Source: JAKQIM01 sp964633225
Lineage (GTDB): Bacteria; Chloroflexota; Anaerolineae; Anaerolineales; UBA4823
Assembly: GCA_964633225.1 (NCBI GenBank)
Contig: CAZWFQ010000005.1
Location: 11,744-75,743, forward strand
Length of the DNA: 64,000 nt
Direction of reading: 5' to 3'
The first letter of the stretch is position 1, and each line of letters opens with the position of its first letter. A model generated the notes under the pieces. The model saw only the letters and a list, made by a program, of their open reading frames with translations, did no database searches and was not told the origin of the DNA. Shown here one piece after another: positions 1-8,869 of this stretch. Position numbers and translations under genes: made by a program.

Positions 1-2
1 AT

Positions 3-1250
3 GCTTATCACCAGACCTACAGCCAGATGCAAGCGCTGCGTCGAGAGCTGGCTGACCTGCGGATGGCAGAGAGTGAAGCCGCCCGCCGGACAGATATCTT
101 GACTTACCAAATCAATGAAATTGAGGTAGCTCGCCTGCATGCTGGCGAAGAGGAAGACTTGCGTACGGAACGCAACCGCCTGGCAAATGCAGAGGGTTTG
201 GCCGCCCTCTCGCAAGAGGCGGTCCAACTACTGGACGAAGGAATGCCAGAATCGCCGGCTGTGACTGACCTTGTGGGCCAGGTGGTCAGTGCCTTGGGTA
301 ACCTGGCCCGCCTGGATCCGGCGCAGGCTGCTTTGAGCGAACAGGCACAGTTGGTTTCTGAGAATCTATCGGATCTATCCAGCAGCCTGCGCGATTATTT
401 GGAAGGGATTGAATTTAACCCCAAGCGCCTGGATCAAGTGGAAGAACGCCTGAACTTGATTCACAACCTTAAGCGTAAGTATGGTGAAGATATCCCGGCA
501 GTGTTGGCTTTTGCCGAGCATGCCCGTGCCCAGTTGGATGCCATTACACATGCTTCTGAGCGTATTGTTGAGTTGTTGGGAATGGAAGAGCGGCTGCTGC
601 AAACCCTGGGTAAACAGGGGTTGATATTGTCGGAGAAACGCCATGCCGCGGCCCAAATGCTTGAGAGCGCTGTGGAACACGAGCTGGATAGTCTGAGCAT
701 GTCGGGAGCGCACTTTAAGGTCGAGTTCCGTCAGCGGCCTGACCCAGAAGGGGTGTTATTGGAAGACGGGCGTCGCCTGGCTTTCGATGCTGCCGGCCTG
801 GAGAAGGTGGAGTTCTTGGTGGCCCCCAACCCGGGTGAAGGGTTAAAGCCGCTGGTTAAGATTGCATCGGGCGGCGAAACTTCTCGCCTGATGTTGGCGA
901 TTAAAAATGTGCTGGCAAACGCCGACCAGGTGCCCACCTTGATTTTTGATGAGATTGACCAGGGCATTGGCGGGCGGGTAGGGGGCGTGGTGGGGCGTAA
1001 GCTGTGGAACCTGGCTCGTCAGCACCAGGTCTTGTGCGTTACCCACCTGCCGCAATTGGCTGCGTATGGTGAGCAGCACTTCTGTGTGCAAAAAGACCTC
1101 AAGGATGGCCGGACGCTGACCCGGGTGCAGGCTTTGGATGGGCAAGCGCGGCTATTAGAGTTGGCCCAGATGATGGGCGAAGTGAGCGAAGGTACCCGCC
1201 GCTCGGCCCAAGAGCTGCTTGATGCGGCTCGCCAGGCGCGAGGGGCATGA
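3..1250 (+). CDS. recN: DNA repair protein RecN, C-terminal part (cut by window start)
   Basis: This is an SMC-like ATPase that acts at double-strand breaks during recombinational repair in the cytoplasm. The reading frame is open to the left edge, so the N-terminal Walker A half lies outside the window. The visible part has a long coiled-coil region, then the ABC signature (VKIASGGETSRLMLAIK, around 856-910) and a Walker B stretch (TLIFDEIDQGIGGRVG) followed by a VTHLPQLAAY switch region, all typical of RecN. The stop overlaps the start of the next gene by four bases (ATGA), so the two are probably translationally coupled. The identification is firm; only completeness is unknown. Confidence 0.95.
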   Translation, partial: AYHQTYSQMQALRRELADLRMAESEAARRTDILTYQINEIEVARLHAGEEEDLRTERNRLANAEGLAALSQEAVQLLDEGMPESPAVTDLVGQVVSALGNLARLDPAQAALSEQAQLVSENLSDLSSSLRDYLEGIEFNPKRLDQVEERLNLIHNLKRKYGEDIPAVLAFAEHARAQLDAITHASERIVELLGMEERLLQTLGKQGLILSEKRHAAAQMLESAVEHELDSLSMSGAHFKVEFRQRPDPEGVLLEDGRRLAFDAAGLEKVEFLVAPNPGEGLKPLVKIASGGETSRLMLAIKNVLANADQVPTLIFDEIDQGIGGRVGGVVGRKLWNLARQHQVLCVTHLPQLAAYGEQHFCVQKDLKDGRTLTRVQALDGQARLLELAQMMGEVSEGTRRSAQELLDAARQARGA

Positions 1251-4138
1251 GTTTCACCGTCTCGCAGGCGGTTCGTTTTCGGAACCGGCGGCGCAGCCGG
1301 GCGCGGCGCCAACCGTCTGGACGGTTTGGGCTGGGCTGCAGTACTTTGCTCAGCCTTTCTCTGGCTTTGATCTTCCTGGCGGCTTTGGTGGGGTATACCA
1401 CCCTGCTGCGTGACCTGCCTTCTTTAGATACTCTGCCGGTATTGTTGGACCCCCCAGATGGATTACTGCTCCAACCGACCCGCATCTACGACCGCAGCGG
1501 CGAATATTTGATCCTAGAGATGGAGAACCCGGCCGTGGACGAGCGGCGTTATTTGCTTGTCAGCGGCGAGAACCAGGGGGATGAGCCTGCCCAGCCTGAA
1601 GCAATCATCGGGGCGACTTTAGCCAGCCTGGATCCTACTTTTTGGGAGAACCCTGGTTACAGGTTGGATGGCTGGAACACGGGTACGCACCCTACCCTGG
1701 CACAACGCCTGGTGGTAGATCTGTTGTTGTGGGATGAGCCGCCCTCGCTGCTGCGGAATCTGCGCGAGCGGCTGCTGGCAGCCCAGTTGATCAGCCGTTT
1801 TGGGCGCGCCCGGGTGTTGGAATGGTATCTAAACAGTGCCTGCTACGGCGAATGGATCTATGGGGTTGAGGCTGCGGCGCAGGTATATTTTGGCAAGTCT
1901 GCGGCCCACCTTACCGCGGCCGAGGCTGCCAACCTGGCGGCAGTGGCCGAAGCGCCAGATATCAATGCCTGGGATGCGCCTGAAGTGGTGCGCCAACGTC
2001 AAAGGCAGATCTTACAAACGATGATGCTGTCTGGCTGGCTGAGTGTGGATGAGGTGTTGGCGGCTGATAAAAAGGCTGTTGCTTACCAGCCGGCTCAGAC
2101 GACTGTAAACCTGGCGCCGGCCTTTGTGGAATTGCTGCTGGCGCAATTGCAATCTGAGGCACCAGAACAAGTCTTTGAGCGCGGCGGCTTGCGCATCGTT
2201 ACCACGCTGGATTATGATTTGCAATTGCAAGTGGCATGTGCCACCGGGTCTCACCTGAGTCTGTTAGCGGGGCAGGCCGCGCTAGAGAAGACCGCCAGCG
2301 GAGATACCTGTGATGCGGGGCGCCTGCTGCCTACTTTGCAGTTGGATGCTAACCCAGGGCGGCTGGATTTGGACGCCAGCGCGGTTGTTTACGATCCACA
2401 CACCGGGCAGGTGCTGGCACTAGCAAGTGATCCGGCGGATGGCATGACCGTTCTGCGCTCACCCGGACATCCTGCCGGCACCCTTCTGTCTCCTTTCGTT
2501 TACTTAACTGGTTTTACGCGGGGTCTCAACCCGGCCTCTTTGCTGTGGGATTTGCCGCCTACAGAAGATGCCGGGCAAGCACAGGATGCAGATTATCATG
2601 GCCCGCTGCGCTTGCGGACGGCCCTGGCTAACGATTACCTGCCGCCAATCTTGCAGGTGTTGGAACAAGTGGGGGTTGAAAATGCCTGGCGCACGGCCCA
2701 GCAGTTTGGCTTTGCTTCGCTAACACGTCCGGCCTTGCAAACCGGTACGGCAGCCTTCTTGGAGGGTCCGGCGACTTTGCTGGAGAGCGCCCAGGCTTAT
2801 GGTGTGCTGGCTTACCAGGGCCTGTTGGTAGGGCAGGCGGTGAAGACTTCGGGAGAAGATGCTGCGGCCTTGCAGCCTCAACTGGTCTTAAGGGTGGAGG
2901 ATGCCAACGGCAGCCTGTGGCTAGGTTGGCCTGAGGCGCAGCTGCGCTCCATTGTGACCCCGCAGTTGGCTTATCTATTGACGCATGTGCTTAGTGATGA
3001 GACTGCCCGCTGGCCCAGCCTGGGGCATCCCAATGCGTTGGAGATTGGCCGTCCGGCAGGGGCCAAGCTGGGCCGATCGCTGGATGGCGCGGATGTTTGG
3101 ACGGTGGGCTATACGCCCCAACTGGTAGTGAGCGTGTGGGTGGGCCGCTCCGACATAGCAGAAACTTCTGCCAGGGTACAGCCGTTGGATCCAGAATTGG
3201 CGGCGGCTTTATGGCACGCTGTGATTCAGTTTGCACTGCGCGGCCAGGCAACAGAGGCCTGGAAAGCCCCGGCTGGCGTGAGCCAGGTGATGGTGTGTGA
3301 CCCATCCGGTTTGCTGCCTACCGCCGACTGCCCCAGCGTGGTTAACGAGGTATTCTTAACGGGCAGCGAGCCAACCCAGGTTGATTATCTCTACCAGCGG
3401 GTGCAGGTTAATCGTGAGTCTGGCCGCCTGGCGACCGTATTTACCCCGGCTGAGCTCGTTGAAGAGCGCATCTACTTGCGTTTGCCGCCTCAAGCAGGTG
3501 CCTGGGCGGAGCGGGCAGGGCTTGCGGTGCCGCCGGATGATTATGATGTGTTGTATGAGCCGCCGGCTCTGGATGATGCACAAATCAGCGCGCCAGAAAT
3601 GTTTGCCCACGTGGGTGGGAATGTAACTTTTCGTGGGACGGCCAGCGGTGCAGATTTTGCTTATTACCGCTTGCAAGTGGGGCAGGGCCTCAACCCTCAA
3701 GCCTGGATCCTGGTGGGAGAAGATGTGCAATCGCCCGTGGAAGACGGTATTTTGGGAACCTGGGATACAAGCACCTTGAGTGGTCTATATGCTGTGCGGC
3801 TGCTGGTTGTAGAAGGCAGCCAACGGGTGCAAACCGCCGTCTTGCAGGTGACGGTGGATAACCAGGCCCCAGAAGTGACGATCTTATACCCCCAGGCTGA
3901 ATCCTCTCCGGCATATGAGCCTGAGAGTGGGGTGCTGCTGCAGGCCGAGGCTTTCGATGACCTGGAGCTGGCGCAGGTGACATTTTACATTGATGACCAA
4001 CCCGTGGTAACGCTGGCGCAGTCGCCCTTTAGCGTGTTGTGGACGCCGCGCCTGGGCGAACATGTGCTGCGTGTGGTGGCGGTGGACCTGGCAGGCAATG
4101 CCAGTGAAGATGAAATTGTCTTTACTATCAAGCCGTAA
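1247..4138 (+). CDS. Class A penicillin-binding-protein-like protein with degenerate active sites
   Basis: The layout is that of a bifunctional peptidoglycan synthase: a basic N-terminal tail, one membrane anchor (residues 32-53), a GT51 glycosyltransferase domain (about 75-240), a transpeptidase domain (about 315-680) and two Ig-like modules at the C-terminus. The GT51 scaffold is recognisable (VLEWYLNSACYGEWIYGVEA, then AAEAANLAAVAEAP). The catalytic Glu of the ATEDxxF motif is Leu128 (ASLDPTF), and the GxSTxxQQ motif reads THPTLAQR. In the transpeptidase domain SxxK reads TLLS (412-415), SxN reads DYL (463-465) and KTG reads KLG (607-609). I infer a non-catalytic or highly divergent wall-associated protein. 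The frame is intact over 963 residues, which argues against a decayed pseudogene. Confidence 0.85.
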   Translation: MSFTVSQAVRFRNRRRSRARRQPSGRFGLGCSTLLSLSLALIFLAALVGYTTLLRDLPSLDTLPVLLDPPDGLLLQPTRIYDRSGEYLILEMENPAVDERRYLLVSGENQGDEPAQPEAIIGATLASLDPTFWENPGYRLDGWNTGTHPTLAQRLVVDLLLWDEPPSLLRNLRERLLAAQLISRFGRARVLEWYLNSACYGEWIYGVEAAAQVYFGKSAAHLTAAEAANLAAVAEAPDINAWDAPEVVRQRQRQILQTMMLSGWLSVDEVLAADKKAVAYQPAQTTVNLAPAFVELLLAQLQSEAPEQVFERGGLRIVTTLDYDLQLQVACATGSHLSLLAGQAALEKTASGDTCDAGRLLPTLQLDANPGRLDLDASAVVYDPHTGQVLALASDPADGMTVLRSPGHPAGTLLSPFVYLTGFTRGLNPASLLWDLPPTEDAGQAQDADYHGPLRLRTALANDYLPPILQVLEQVGVENAWRTAQQFGFASLTRPALQTGTAAFLEGPATLLESAQAYGVLAYQGLLVGQAVKTSGEDAAALQPQLVLRVEDANGSLWLGWPEAQLRSIVTPQLAYLLTHVLSDETARWPSLGHPNALEIGRPAGAKLGRSLDGADVWTVGYTPQLVVSVWVGRSDIAETSARVQPLDPELAAALWHAVIQFALRGQATEAWKAPAGVSQVMVCDPSGLLPTADCPSVVNEVFLTGSEPTQVDYLYQRVQVNRESGRLATVFTPAELVEERIYLRLPPQAGAWAERAGLAVPPDDYDVLYEPPALDDAQISAPEMFAHVGGNVTFRGTASGADFAYYRLQVGQGLNPQAWILVGEDVQSPVEDGILGTWDTSTLSGLYAVRLLVVEGSQRVQTAVLQVTVDNQAPEVTILYPQAESSPAYEPESGVLLQAEAFDDLELAQVTFYIDDQPVVTLAQSPFSVLWTPRLGEHVLRVVAVDLAGNASEDEIVFTIKP

Positions 4139-4183
4139 AAAAAGAAATTTTAAAAAACAGGCGTTGTCTAAAAAGTGGGGTTT

Positions 4184-4223
4184 GGGGAGCGGCGACCCCC
4201 AGGTATGGGGGTCGCCGCTCCCC
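4184..4223. repeat. GC-rich perfect extragenic palindrome
   Basis: Two 17-base arms (4184-4200 and 4207-4223) are perfect reverse complements around a 6-base loop. No T-run follows on either strand, so it is a poor intrinsic terminator on its own. It sits between convergent genes, next to a proper terminator. It resembles REP-like extragenic palindromes; whether it is repeated elsewhere in the genome cannot be seen here. Confidence 0.7.
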
Positions 4224-4244
4224 AAGAATCCTCTATATGGTGTT

Positions 4245-4286
4245 GAGGCTGTCCCAAAAGGCACTTTTGGGACAGCCTCTGTTTTT
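4245..4286 (+). terminator. Rho-independent terminator after the PBP-like gene
   Basis: A 16-bp perfect stem (4245-4260 with 4264-4279) with a 3-base loop is followed by TGTTTTTT. It ends transcription of the recN/PBP operon. On the minus strand it lacks a T-run, so it serves mainly the plus strand. Confidence 0.85.
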
Positions 4287-4301
4287 TGATGCAGTAGTTT
4301 T

Positions 4302-5990
4302 TTACAGATCGCCCACCAGGAAGGTATTCCAGATGGTGTCGACGATGGCGGTCTCGCCCTTAGGCACCTGGACGATGACCAGAATAATGGCGGCGGTGGG
4401 GGTGTCAATCGGCACAGCCGAGAGCACATAGGTATCAAAGCCGCCCGTGCCACCGCAGTTATAGAAGGCATCGTACTTGCCGCGGTAGTAGCCGTCGTTG
4501 TAATCATAGCGCCCATCATACTTGCAGCCATCAAGGTACGTGCCATTGTAGTAGTCCAGGAATTGCACGTAGCCGCCGATTTGGGCGAAGGTGGCTGATG
4601 CGCCGAAGAACACGCCGGGGGCATCATAGTAATCGAAGAAGTCGGCGTTACTGGGCGCGGCCGAGATGGCGACGCCGATCTCATCACCATCCCAGGTCCA
4701 AGAGCCGCCGTTCACGTCACCCCATTCCAGCGGCACGTCCATCATGATGGAGTACGTATCATCCAGGCAAGACATGTAACCGGCATTGTCTTCTGATTCG
4801 AGGCAGTTGGCGGGTACTGTGGAACCGGTACTACCGCCGGTATTGCCGCCGGTATTGCCGCCCGTACTGCCTCCGCCAGAGAAGTAGCCGGTCAGCTCGA
4901 TCTCGCGCCCATTGAGCTGCCCTTCCCATAGCGACAGATCTGACCAGCGGATGACGGTTACCGACATGGTGTCGCCAGAATTGCGGCTGCGCAGTACATC
5001 GCAGTAGTCGGTCATGGTGCCGTCCAGGGCCAACACCTCGTTCTCTAACATGTAGATGATATCGCCAGGCATGATGCCGGCATTATCGGCGGGCGAGCCA
5101 GAAGCAACGGACCGCACCCACACGCCAGATATGACATCTTCATTGATCGTGCCGTAGACGGCGCCGCCGTTTACGCCGATGGATTCAACGTTCTTGCCCA
5201 ATCGAAGTTGGTCGATGATCGGCAGTGCTTCATCACGGCTGATGGCAAAGTTCTGGTCGGTCTCAGAGACGATGGCGTAATTGATGCCTACCAGGGAGCC
5301 GTTGGCATCCACCAGGGCGCCGCCCGAATTCCCTGGGTTGATCTTGGCAGTATGCTCGATGACCGAGTCAACCGAGGCCCAGCTTGTTTCACCATCGGCT
5401 GAGGATTTGGAGACAATGCCATCTGTCAGTGTGAAGCGTGGATCGCCCAGGGGGAAGCCCGCAGCATACACTGGCTGGCCCACGTCGATATTGCCGTCAA
5501 CCCACTGCATATAGGGGAAGCCGTCGCCATCGATGTCAATTACGGCCAGGTCTGAACATTCAGAGACACCCAAAACTTTGGCGTTGTAAGTTTTGCTGGT
5601 ATCGCCGCCGACCCAGACGCGCAAAATGGCAGCCCCGGTAACAACATGGTTGTTGGTGATGGCAATGCCAGATGGATCAATGATCACGCCCGAGCCACGT
5701 TTCCCTACATTCACATTCCAACCGACCTCTGGATCAACAAAGGTGCCCTCGGCCTCAATCTGAATGACAGCTCTTTCGACATCTCCCAAACCGCTGATCA
5801 GCAGTGGGGGGACGGTGGGGGCTGGGGGTTCGGTGGGGGTTGGGGGTTCGGTAGGTTGGGGTACTTCGGTGGGTGGTGGGGGTTGTGTGGGGGCGGGCGC
5901 TACCGTGGGTGTGCTGCCACCGCAAGCCAGGCTAACAAGGATAACAATGTTCATGAGCCACAATAAGGGCTTAAGCGGGTGTTTCTTCAT
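4302..5990 (-). CDS. Secreted lipoprotein serine protease, HtrA/DegP-like with PDZ domain
   Basis: The N-terminus is a lipoprotein signal with Cys23 in a SLAC lipobox, followed by a Pro/Thr-rich linker (residues 25-62). A trypsin-like domain carries the full catalytic triad: His115 in TNNHVV, Asp147 in CSDLAV and Ser222 in NPGNSGGA. A PDZ domain follows (about 275-375, with SPADNAGIMPGDII), then a Gly/Thr-rich linker and an unassigned C-terminal domain of about 160 residues. A clear ribosome binding site (AAGGAGAATGAG) precedes the ATG, so this mRNA is leadered. It should act outside the membrane in quality control of exported proteins. The neighbouring ECF sigma/anti-sigma pair would suit an envelope-stress role, but that link is inference. 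Confidence 0.9.
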   Translation of the reverse strand: MKKHPLKPLLWLMNIVILVSLACGGSTPTVAPAPTQPPPPTEVPQPTEPPTPTEPPAPTVPPLLISGLGDVERAVIQIEAEGTFVDPEVGWNVNVGKRGSGVIIDPSGIAITNNHVVTGAAILRVWVGGDTSKTYNAKVLGVSECSDLAVIDIDGDGFPYMQWVDGNIDVGQPVYAAGFPLGDPRFTLTDGIVSKSSADGETSWASVDSVIEHTAKINPGNSGGALVDANGSLVGINYAIVSETDQNFAISRDEALPIIDQLRLGKNVESIGVNGGAVYGTINEDVISGVWVRSVASGSPADNAGIMPGDIIYMLENEVLALDGTMTDYCDVLRSRNSGDTMSVTVIRWSDLSLWEGQLNGREIELTGYFSGGGSTGGNTGGNTGGSTGSTVPANCLESEDNAGYMSCLDDTYSIMMDVPLEWGDVNGGSWTWDGDEIGVAISAAPSNADFFDYYDAPGVFFGASATFAQIGGYVQFLDYYNGTYLDGCKYDGRYDYNDGYYRGKYDAFYNCGGTGGFDTYVLSAVPIDTPTAAIILVIVQVPKGETAIVDTIWNTFLVGDL

Positions 5991-6177
5991 CTCATTCTCC
6001 TTTTGTTTGGGGTCTGGGAAAACAGAAAAACCTTGGAGCAGTATTAACCTAATCTTAGTTTACCATAAAACACTTAAAATGGGATAGGTTTGGGGGTATT
6101 TGTTCGGGTGACCAAAGCAGTGTGTTCTGGTCTTAAAGGATTTTTATTGCAGGGGCAAACGCGCGTTTGAGTGGAGA

Positions 6178-7260
6178 TCATGCCCGGCTGCCGCGCCGTA
6201 AGAAGAAAGCTGCCAATCCAGTGGCTACTGCCACCACACCCAAGATGACTTCGATTGTAAGCAGCGCATTTGAGCGGCTGGAGGGGATGGTCACATCTCC
6301 TGATGCCTGGGTGGGCTGGTTTTCGCTGGCGCTTTGGGGCTCCTGAGCATTGGTATCCGCGGTGGGCGGCAGCGGGAGAGGGGTGTCAGTTGGTCTAGCG
6401 GTGGGCGTATCCAGGATCATTGCGAGGGCGGCTGCTTCTGCAGTCTCTGTCAGGGTGGACGTAGCCAAGCTCGCGGTAATCACGGTGGGGGTGGCTGTTG
6501 CTTCTTGGGTCATGCTGGGGGTAGCTGTGGCAGACCCGATGCGTGAAGCGGTGACATCTTGGGTGGCGCTTATGGTCGTGGTAAATGGTTCTACAGGATT
6601 GCTGGCAGAGATACCAACGATATCAATCGGTTCGGGTGATGGCTCGACGGGAAGTTCGGCGGTTTCGTCCAAGCTCTCGGTAGGTGCAGTTTTGGGGCTC
6701 GGCTCTTCGCTAGGCTGGGCTCCGCCTGTCGCCAGTTCGGCCGACTCGGCGGCGGGTGGCAATCCAGCGACGGCTAAAGTTTCTTCCGTCTGCGTGATCT
6801 CCATCCCTTCAGCCTCAGCGCTGGCGGCTTCTTGGGCCATCCCGGCGTCGCTAATGGCGGCCTCAGGTTGGGGAGCCTCAAGCGCCACTGGTTGGGCGTT
6901 ATCTGGCGCAGCATAATGAACCGCACGCGGAGCTAATCCTAAGAAATCTCCCAGCAGCACCAGCACCAAGAGCAAGCTGCTGACAGCAGACGCAAAGCTG
7001 AAAGCAGGGAAAAGCGGCTTTGGCTGGGGCTGCCGGCTGGTGACCATTTGCGGAGTCAAAGTAAAACTGCGCGGACGACGCGGCCGGGGCAGGCTGCGCA
7101 GCAGCAGGCGGGTCTTTTGCAGATCGTCCAGGGTGGCTTGTAAGATGGGGGTTGTGTTCAGGCGCGCTTCCAGGCGGGCACGTTCTTTGCTGTTTAGCTG
7201 CCCGTCCAGGTAGGCTGAAAGTATTTCATCGTCGCGCGCGGATAATTGACCCTTGATCAT
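6178..7260 (-). CDS. Anti-sigma factor with long Thr/Pro/Ala-rich extracytoplasmic region
   Basis: The cytoplasmic N-terminus (ILSAYLDGQLNSKERARLE) matches the zinc-finger-type anti-sigma helix bundle, but I see no HxxxCxxC zinc motif, so it is a zinc-free variant. A first membrane segment lies near residues 105-128, followed by about 200 residues of low-complexity Thr/Pro/Ala/Glu-rich sequence. A second membrane segment near the C-terminus ends in RRGSRA. The start is either ATG at 7260 or GTG at 7263; both overlap the stop of the upstream sigma gene, so the two are coupled. It should hold the ECF sigma factor inactive at the membrane. The release signal cannot be read from the sequence. Confidence 0.85.
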   Translation of the reverse strand: MIKGQLSARDDEILSAYLDGQLNSKERARLEARLNTTPILQATLDDLQKTRLLLRSLPRPRRPRSFTLTPQMVTSRQPQPKPLFPAFSFASAVSSLLLVLVLLGDFLGLAPRAVHYAAPDNAQPVALEAPQPEAAISDAGMAQEAASAEAEGMEITQTEETLAVAGLPPAAESAELATGGAQPSEEPSPKTAPTESLDETAELPVEPSPEPIDIVGISASNPVEPFTTTISATQDVTASRIGSATATPSMTQEATATPTVITASLATSTLTETAEAAALAMILDTPTARPTDTPLPLPPTADTNAQEPQSASENQPTQASGDVTIPSSRSNALLTIEVILGVVAVATGLAAFFLRRGSRA

Positions 7261-7871
7261 CACATCTCTCGGTTCTCACCATCATGACGAAATACCGCGG
7301 GTAATAGTTCCCAAAAGCCTTTCAGGCAGTCACGCATGCGTAAGCGGGCGCGCGCCAGCCTGCTCTTGACCGTGCCTAGCGGCTTGCCCAGGGCCTGGGC
7401 TGCTTCGGTGTAATCCATGCCCTGGATATCTACCATTAATACTGCGGCGCGGAAGTCGTCCGGAAGATCATGCAGGCAGTGTTCAATTGCCTGGCGCAGC
7501 TCGTCGCGATCCAAGTTCTCTTCAGGCGAATCTTGCGGATCTATCATCCAGCGTGGCGATTCGATCTCTTCGCCACTATCATCCAATGGCTCAAGGGGGG
7601 TGGTGGGCCGGCGTTTACGCCTGCGCAGCTCGTCATAGCAGGCGTTGGTCACAATGCGCAGCAGCCAGGCGCGGAAAGATCCGCCGCGGTAAGAACGGAT
7701 ATGATGAAAAGCGGAGATGAAGGCCTCTTGAGATGCGTCAGCAGCCGCAGCCTCTTCTCCCATCATGCGGTAGGCTTGGTGGTAAACCTGGTCTTGGTAA
7801 ACCAACACCAGGTGATTGAATGAATCCAGGTCGCCCTGGCAAGCAGCCTGGATCAGGGCCGGTTCGTCCAT
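7260..7871 (-). CDS. ECF-family RNA polymerase sigma factor
   Basis: At 203 residues this fits the ECF group (sigma-E-like). Region 2 is clear (YRMMGEEAAAADASQEAF, then FRAWLLRIVTNACYDELRRR), and region 4 carries the helix-turn-helix (YTEAAQALGKPLGTVKSRLA). It directs RNA polymerase to a stress regulon and is co-encoded with its membrane anti-sigma factor through overlapping stop and start codons. A TACAAT-like -10 lies 8 bases upstream of the ATG on the minus strand (7880-7885), with TTGTCA 15 bases further up, so a leaderless start is possible. Target promoters are unknown. Confidence 0.93.
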   Translation of the reverse strand: MDEPALIQAACQGDLDSFNHLVLVYQDQVYHQAYRMMGEEAAAADASQEAFISAFHHIRSYRGGSFRAWLLRIVTNACYDELRRRKRRPTTPLEPLDDSGEEIESPRWMIDPQDSPEENLDRDELRQAIEHCLHDLPDDFRAAVLMVDIQGMDYTEAAQALGKPLGTVKSRLARARLRMRDCLKGFWELLPAVFRHDGENREM

Positions 7872-7928
7872 ATCGCATAATTGTAACCGAGAATGTTCGA
7901 TGACAAGGGCGAATTCTGACCTTATCTA

Positions 7929-7957
7929 TTGCCCTTCTTTGTAAAGGCGATTACAAT
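7929..7957 (+). promoter_or_regulatory. Sigma-70-type promoter for the 41-residue membrane protein
   Basis: TTGCCC (7929-7934) and TACAAT (7952-7957) are 17 bases apart. The predicted start of transcription lies a few bases before the GGAGAAG ribosome binding site of the following small gene. Confidence 0.7.
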
Positions 7958-7975
7958 GCGACCTTGGAGAAGCTC

Positions 7976-8101
7976 ATGTCTGAGAAAAGTCGAAATATTT
8001 TCCTTTCTTGCCTGGTTATATTCTTGGTGGTTTGCTTGTGTTTAAGCCTGATGACTGGAGGGGTGGCGATATTCATGGCTTTTCAATCAGTTGGCCAGTG
8101 A
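7976..8101 (+). CDS. Small single-span membrane protein (41 aa), unknown function
   Basis: This short reading frame starts with ATG at 7976, 5 bases after a good ribosome binding site (GGAGAAG), and is preceded by a well-spaced promoter. The protein has a basic N-terminus (MSEKSRN) and then an almost entirely hydrophobic stretch (about residues 8-36), so it is either a one-span membrane protein or a signal-like peptide. It lies 20 bases before the HAD gene and may be co-transcribed with it. I do not recognise a family. The promoter, ribosome site and hydrophobic pattern together support it as a real gene. Confidence 0.6.
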   Translation: MSEKSRNIFLSCLVIFLVVCLCLSLMTGGVAIFMAFQSVGQ

Positions 8102-8121
8102 TGCCCGATGGATCGTAAACG

Positions 8122-8802
8122 ATGACACTTGATCTTAACCGGATACAGGGGTTGTGTTTTGATGTGGATGGCACACTGAGCGATACCGATGATCAGTTTG
8201 TGCGTAAGCTAGCGCATTGGTTATCGCCCCTGCGCTTTGTTTTTCGCCAGCGAGACCCACTGCCCTTCGCCAGGCGGGTTGTTATGGTCACTGAGAACCC
8301 AGCCAATTTTATGGCTGGTGTGCCTGATCGGCTGGGGGTGGATGGCGCGATTGCCGCAGCGGGTGACTTCTTTTACCGCCAGGGCCTGGGCAAATCAGAC
8401 GCGCCATTCTTGTTGATCGATGGGGTGCGGGAGATGTTGGGGCGCTTGCAGCAGCATTACCCCATGAGCGTGGTCACGGCGCGCGGCTTGCGCAGCACTG
8501 AGCGCTTCTTGGATCAATTCGAGCTGCGGCCATTTTTTCACTGTGTGGCGGCTGCCCAAACCTGCAAACATACTAAACCTTATCCTGACCCTATCTTATG
8601 GGCGGCTGAGCAAATGGGCCTGCCCTCACAGGCTTGCCTGATGATCGGCGATACGACGGTAGATATCCGCGCCGGCAAGGCGGCTGGTGCCCAAGCTGTG
8701 GGCGTGTTATGCGGTTTTGGCGAGGAAGCAGAACTGAGAGTATCTGGGGCAGACCTGATCTTGCCGAGCACGGCTCTTCTTCCTGAAATCTTGCAGAAAT
8801 AA
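8122..8802 (+). CDS. HAD-superfamily hydrolase (phosphatase-like)
   Basis: HAD motif I is DVDGTLS near residue 14, motif II is the VVTARG region, and motifs III/IV are the Lys in KPYPDP and MIGDTTVDIRAGKAAG. The 226-residue length and a helical cap after motif I resemble phosphoglycolate phosphatase-like enzymes that hydrolyse small phosphate esters in the cytoplasm. The substrate cannot be read from the sequence. It follows the small membrane protein gene closely and probably shares its promoter. Confidence 0.88.
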   Translation: MTLDLNRIQGLCFDVDGTLSDTDDQFVRKLAHWLSPLRFVFRQRDPLPFARRVVMVTENPANFMAGVPDRLGVDGAIAAAGDFFYRQGLGKSDAPFLLIDGVREMLGRLQQHYPMSVVTARGLRSTERFLDQFELRPFFHCVAAAQTCKHTKPYPDPILWAAEQMGLPSQACLMIGDTTVDIRAGKAAGAQAVGVLCGFGEEAELRVSGADLILPSTALLPEILQK

Positions 8803-8834
8803 CAGGTTTTCACCACTTTGGGGCCAGTTGGGTA

Positions 8835-8863
8835 TTGTATCTGCGGCAATGATTGGCTATAAT
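8835..8863 (+). promoter_or_regulatory. Promoter placing transcription start at the ATG (leaderless)
   Basis: TTGTAT (8835-8840) and a consensus TATAAT (8858-8863) are separated by exactly 17 bases. Only 6 bases follow before the ATG at 8870, so transcription should begin at or next to the start codon. This decides the gene start against the in-frame alternative at 8828. Confidence 0.8.
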
Positions 8864-8869
8864 CTAGGT

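Noticed and set aside
5764..5966. Gly/Val-rich plus-strand repeats as a coding gene
   Set aside because: They are the complement of the Pro/Thr linker of the HtrA-like lipoprotein.
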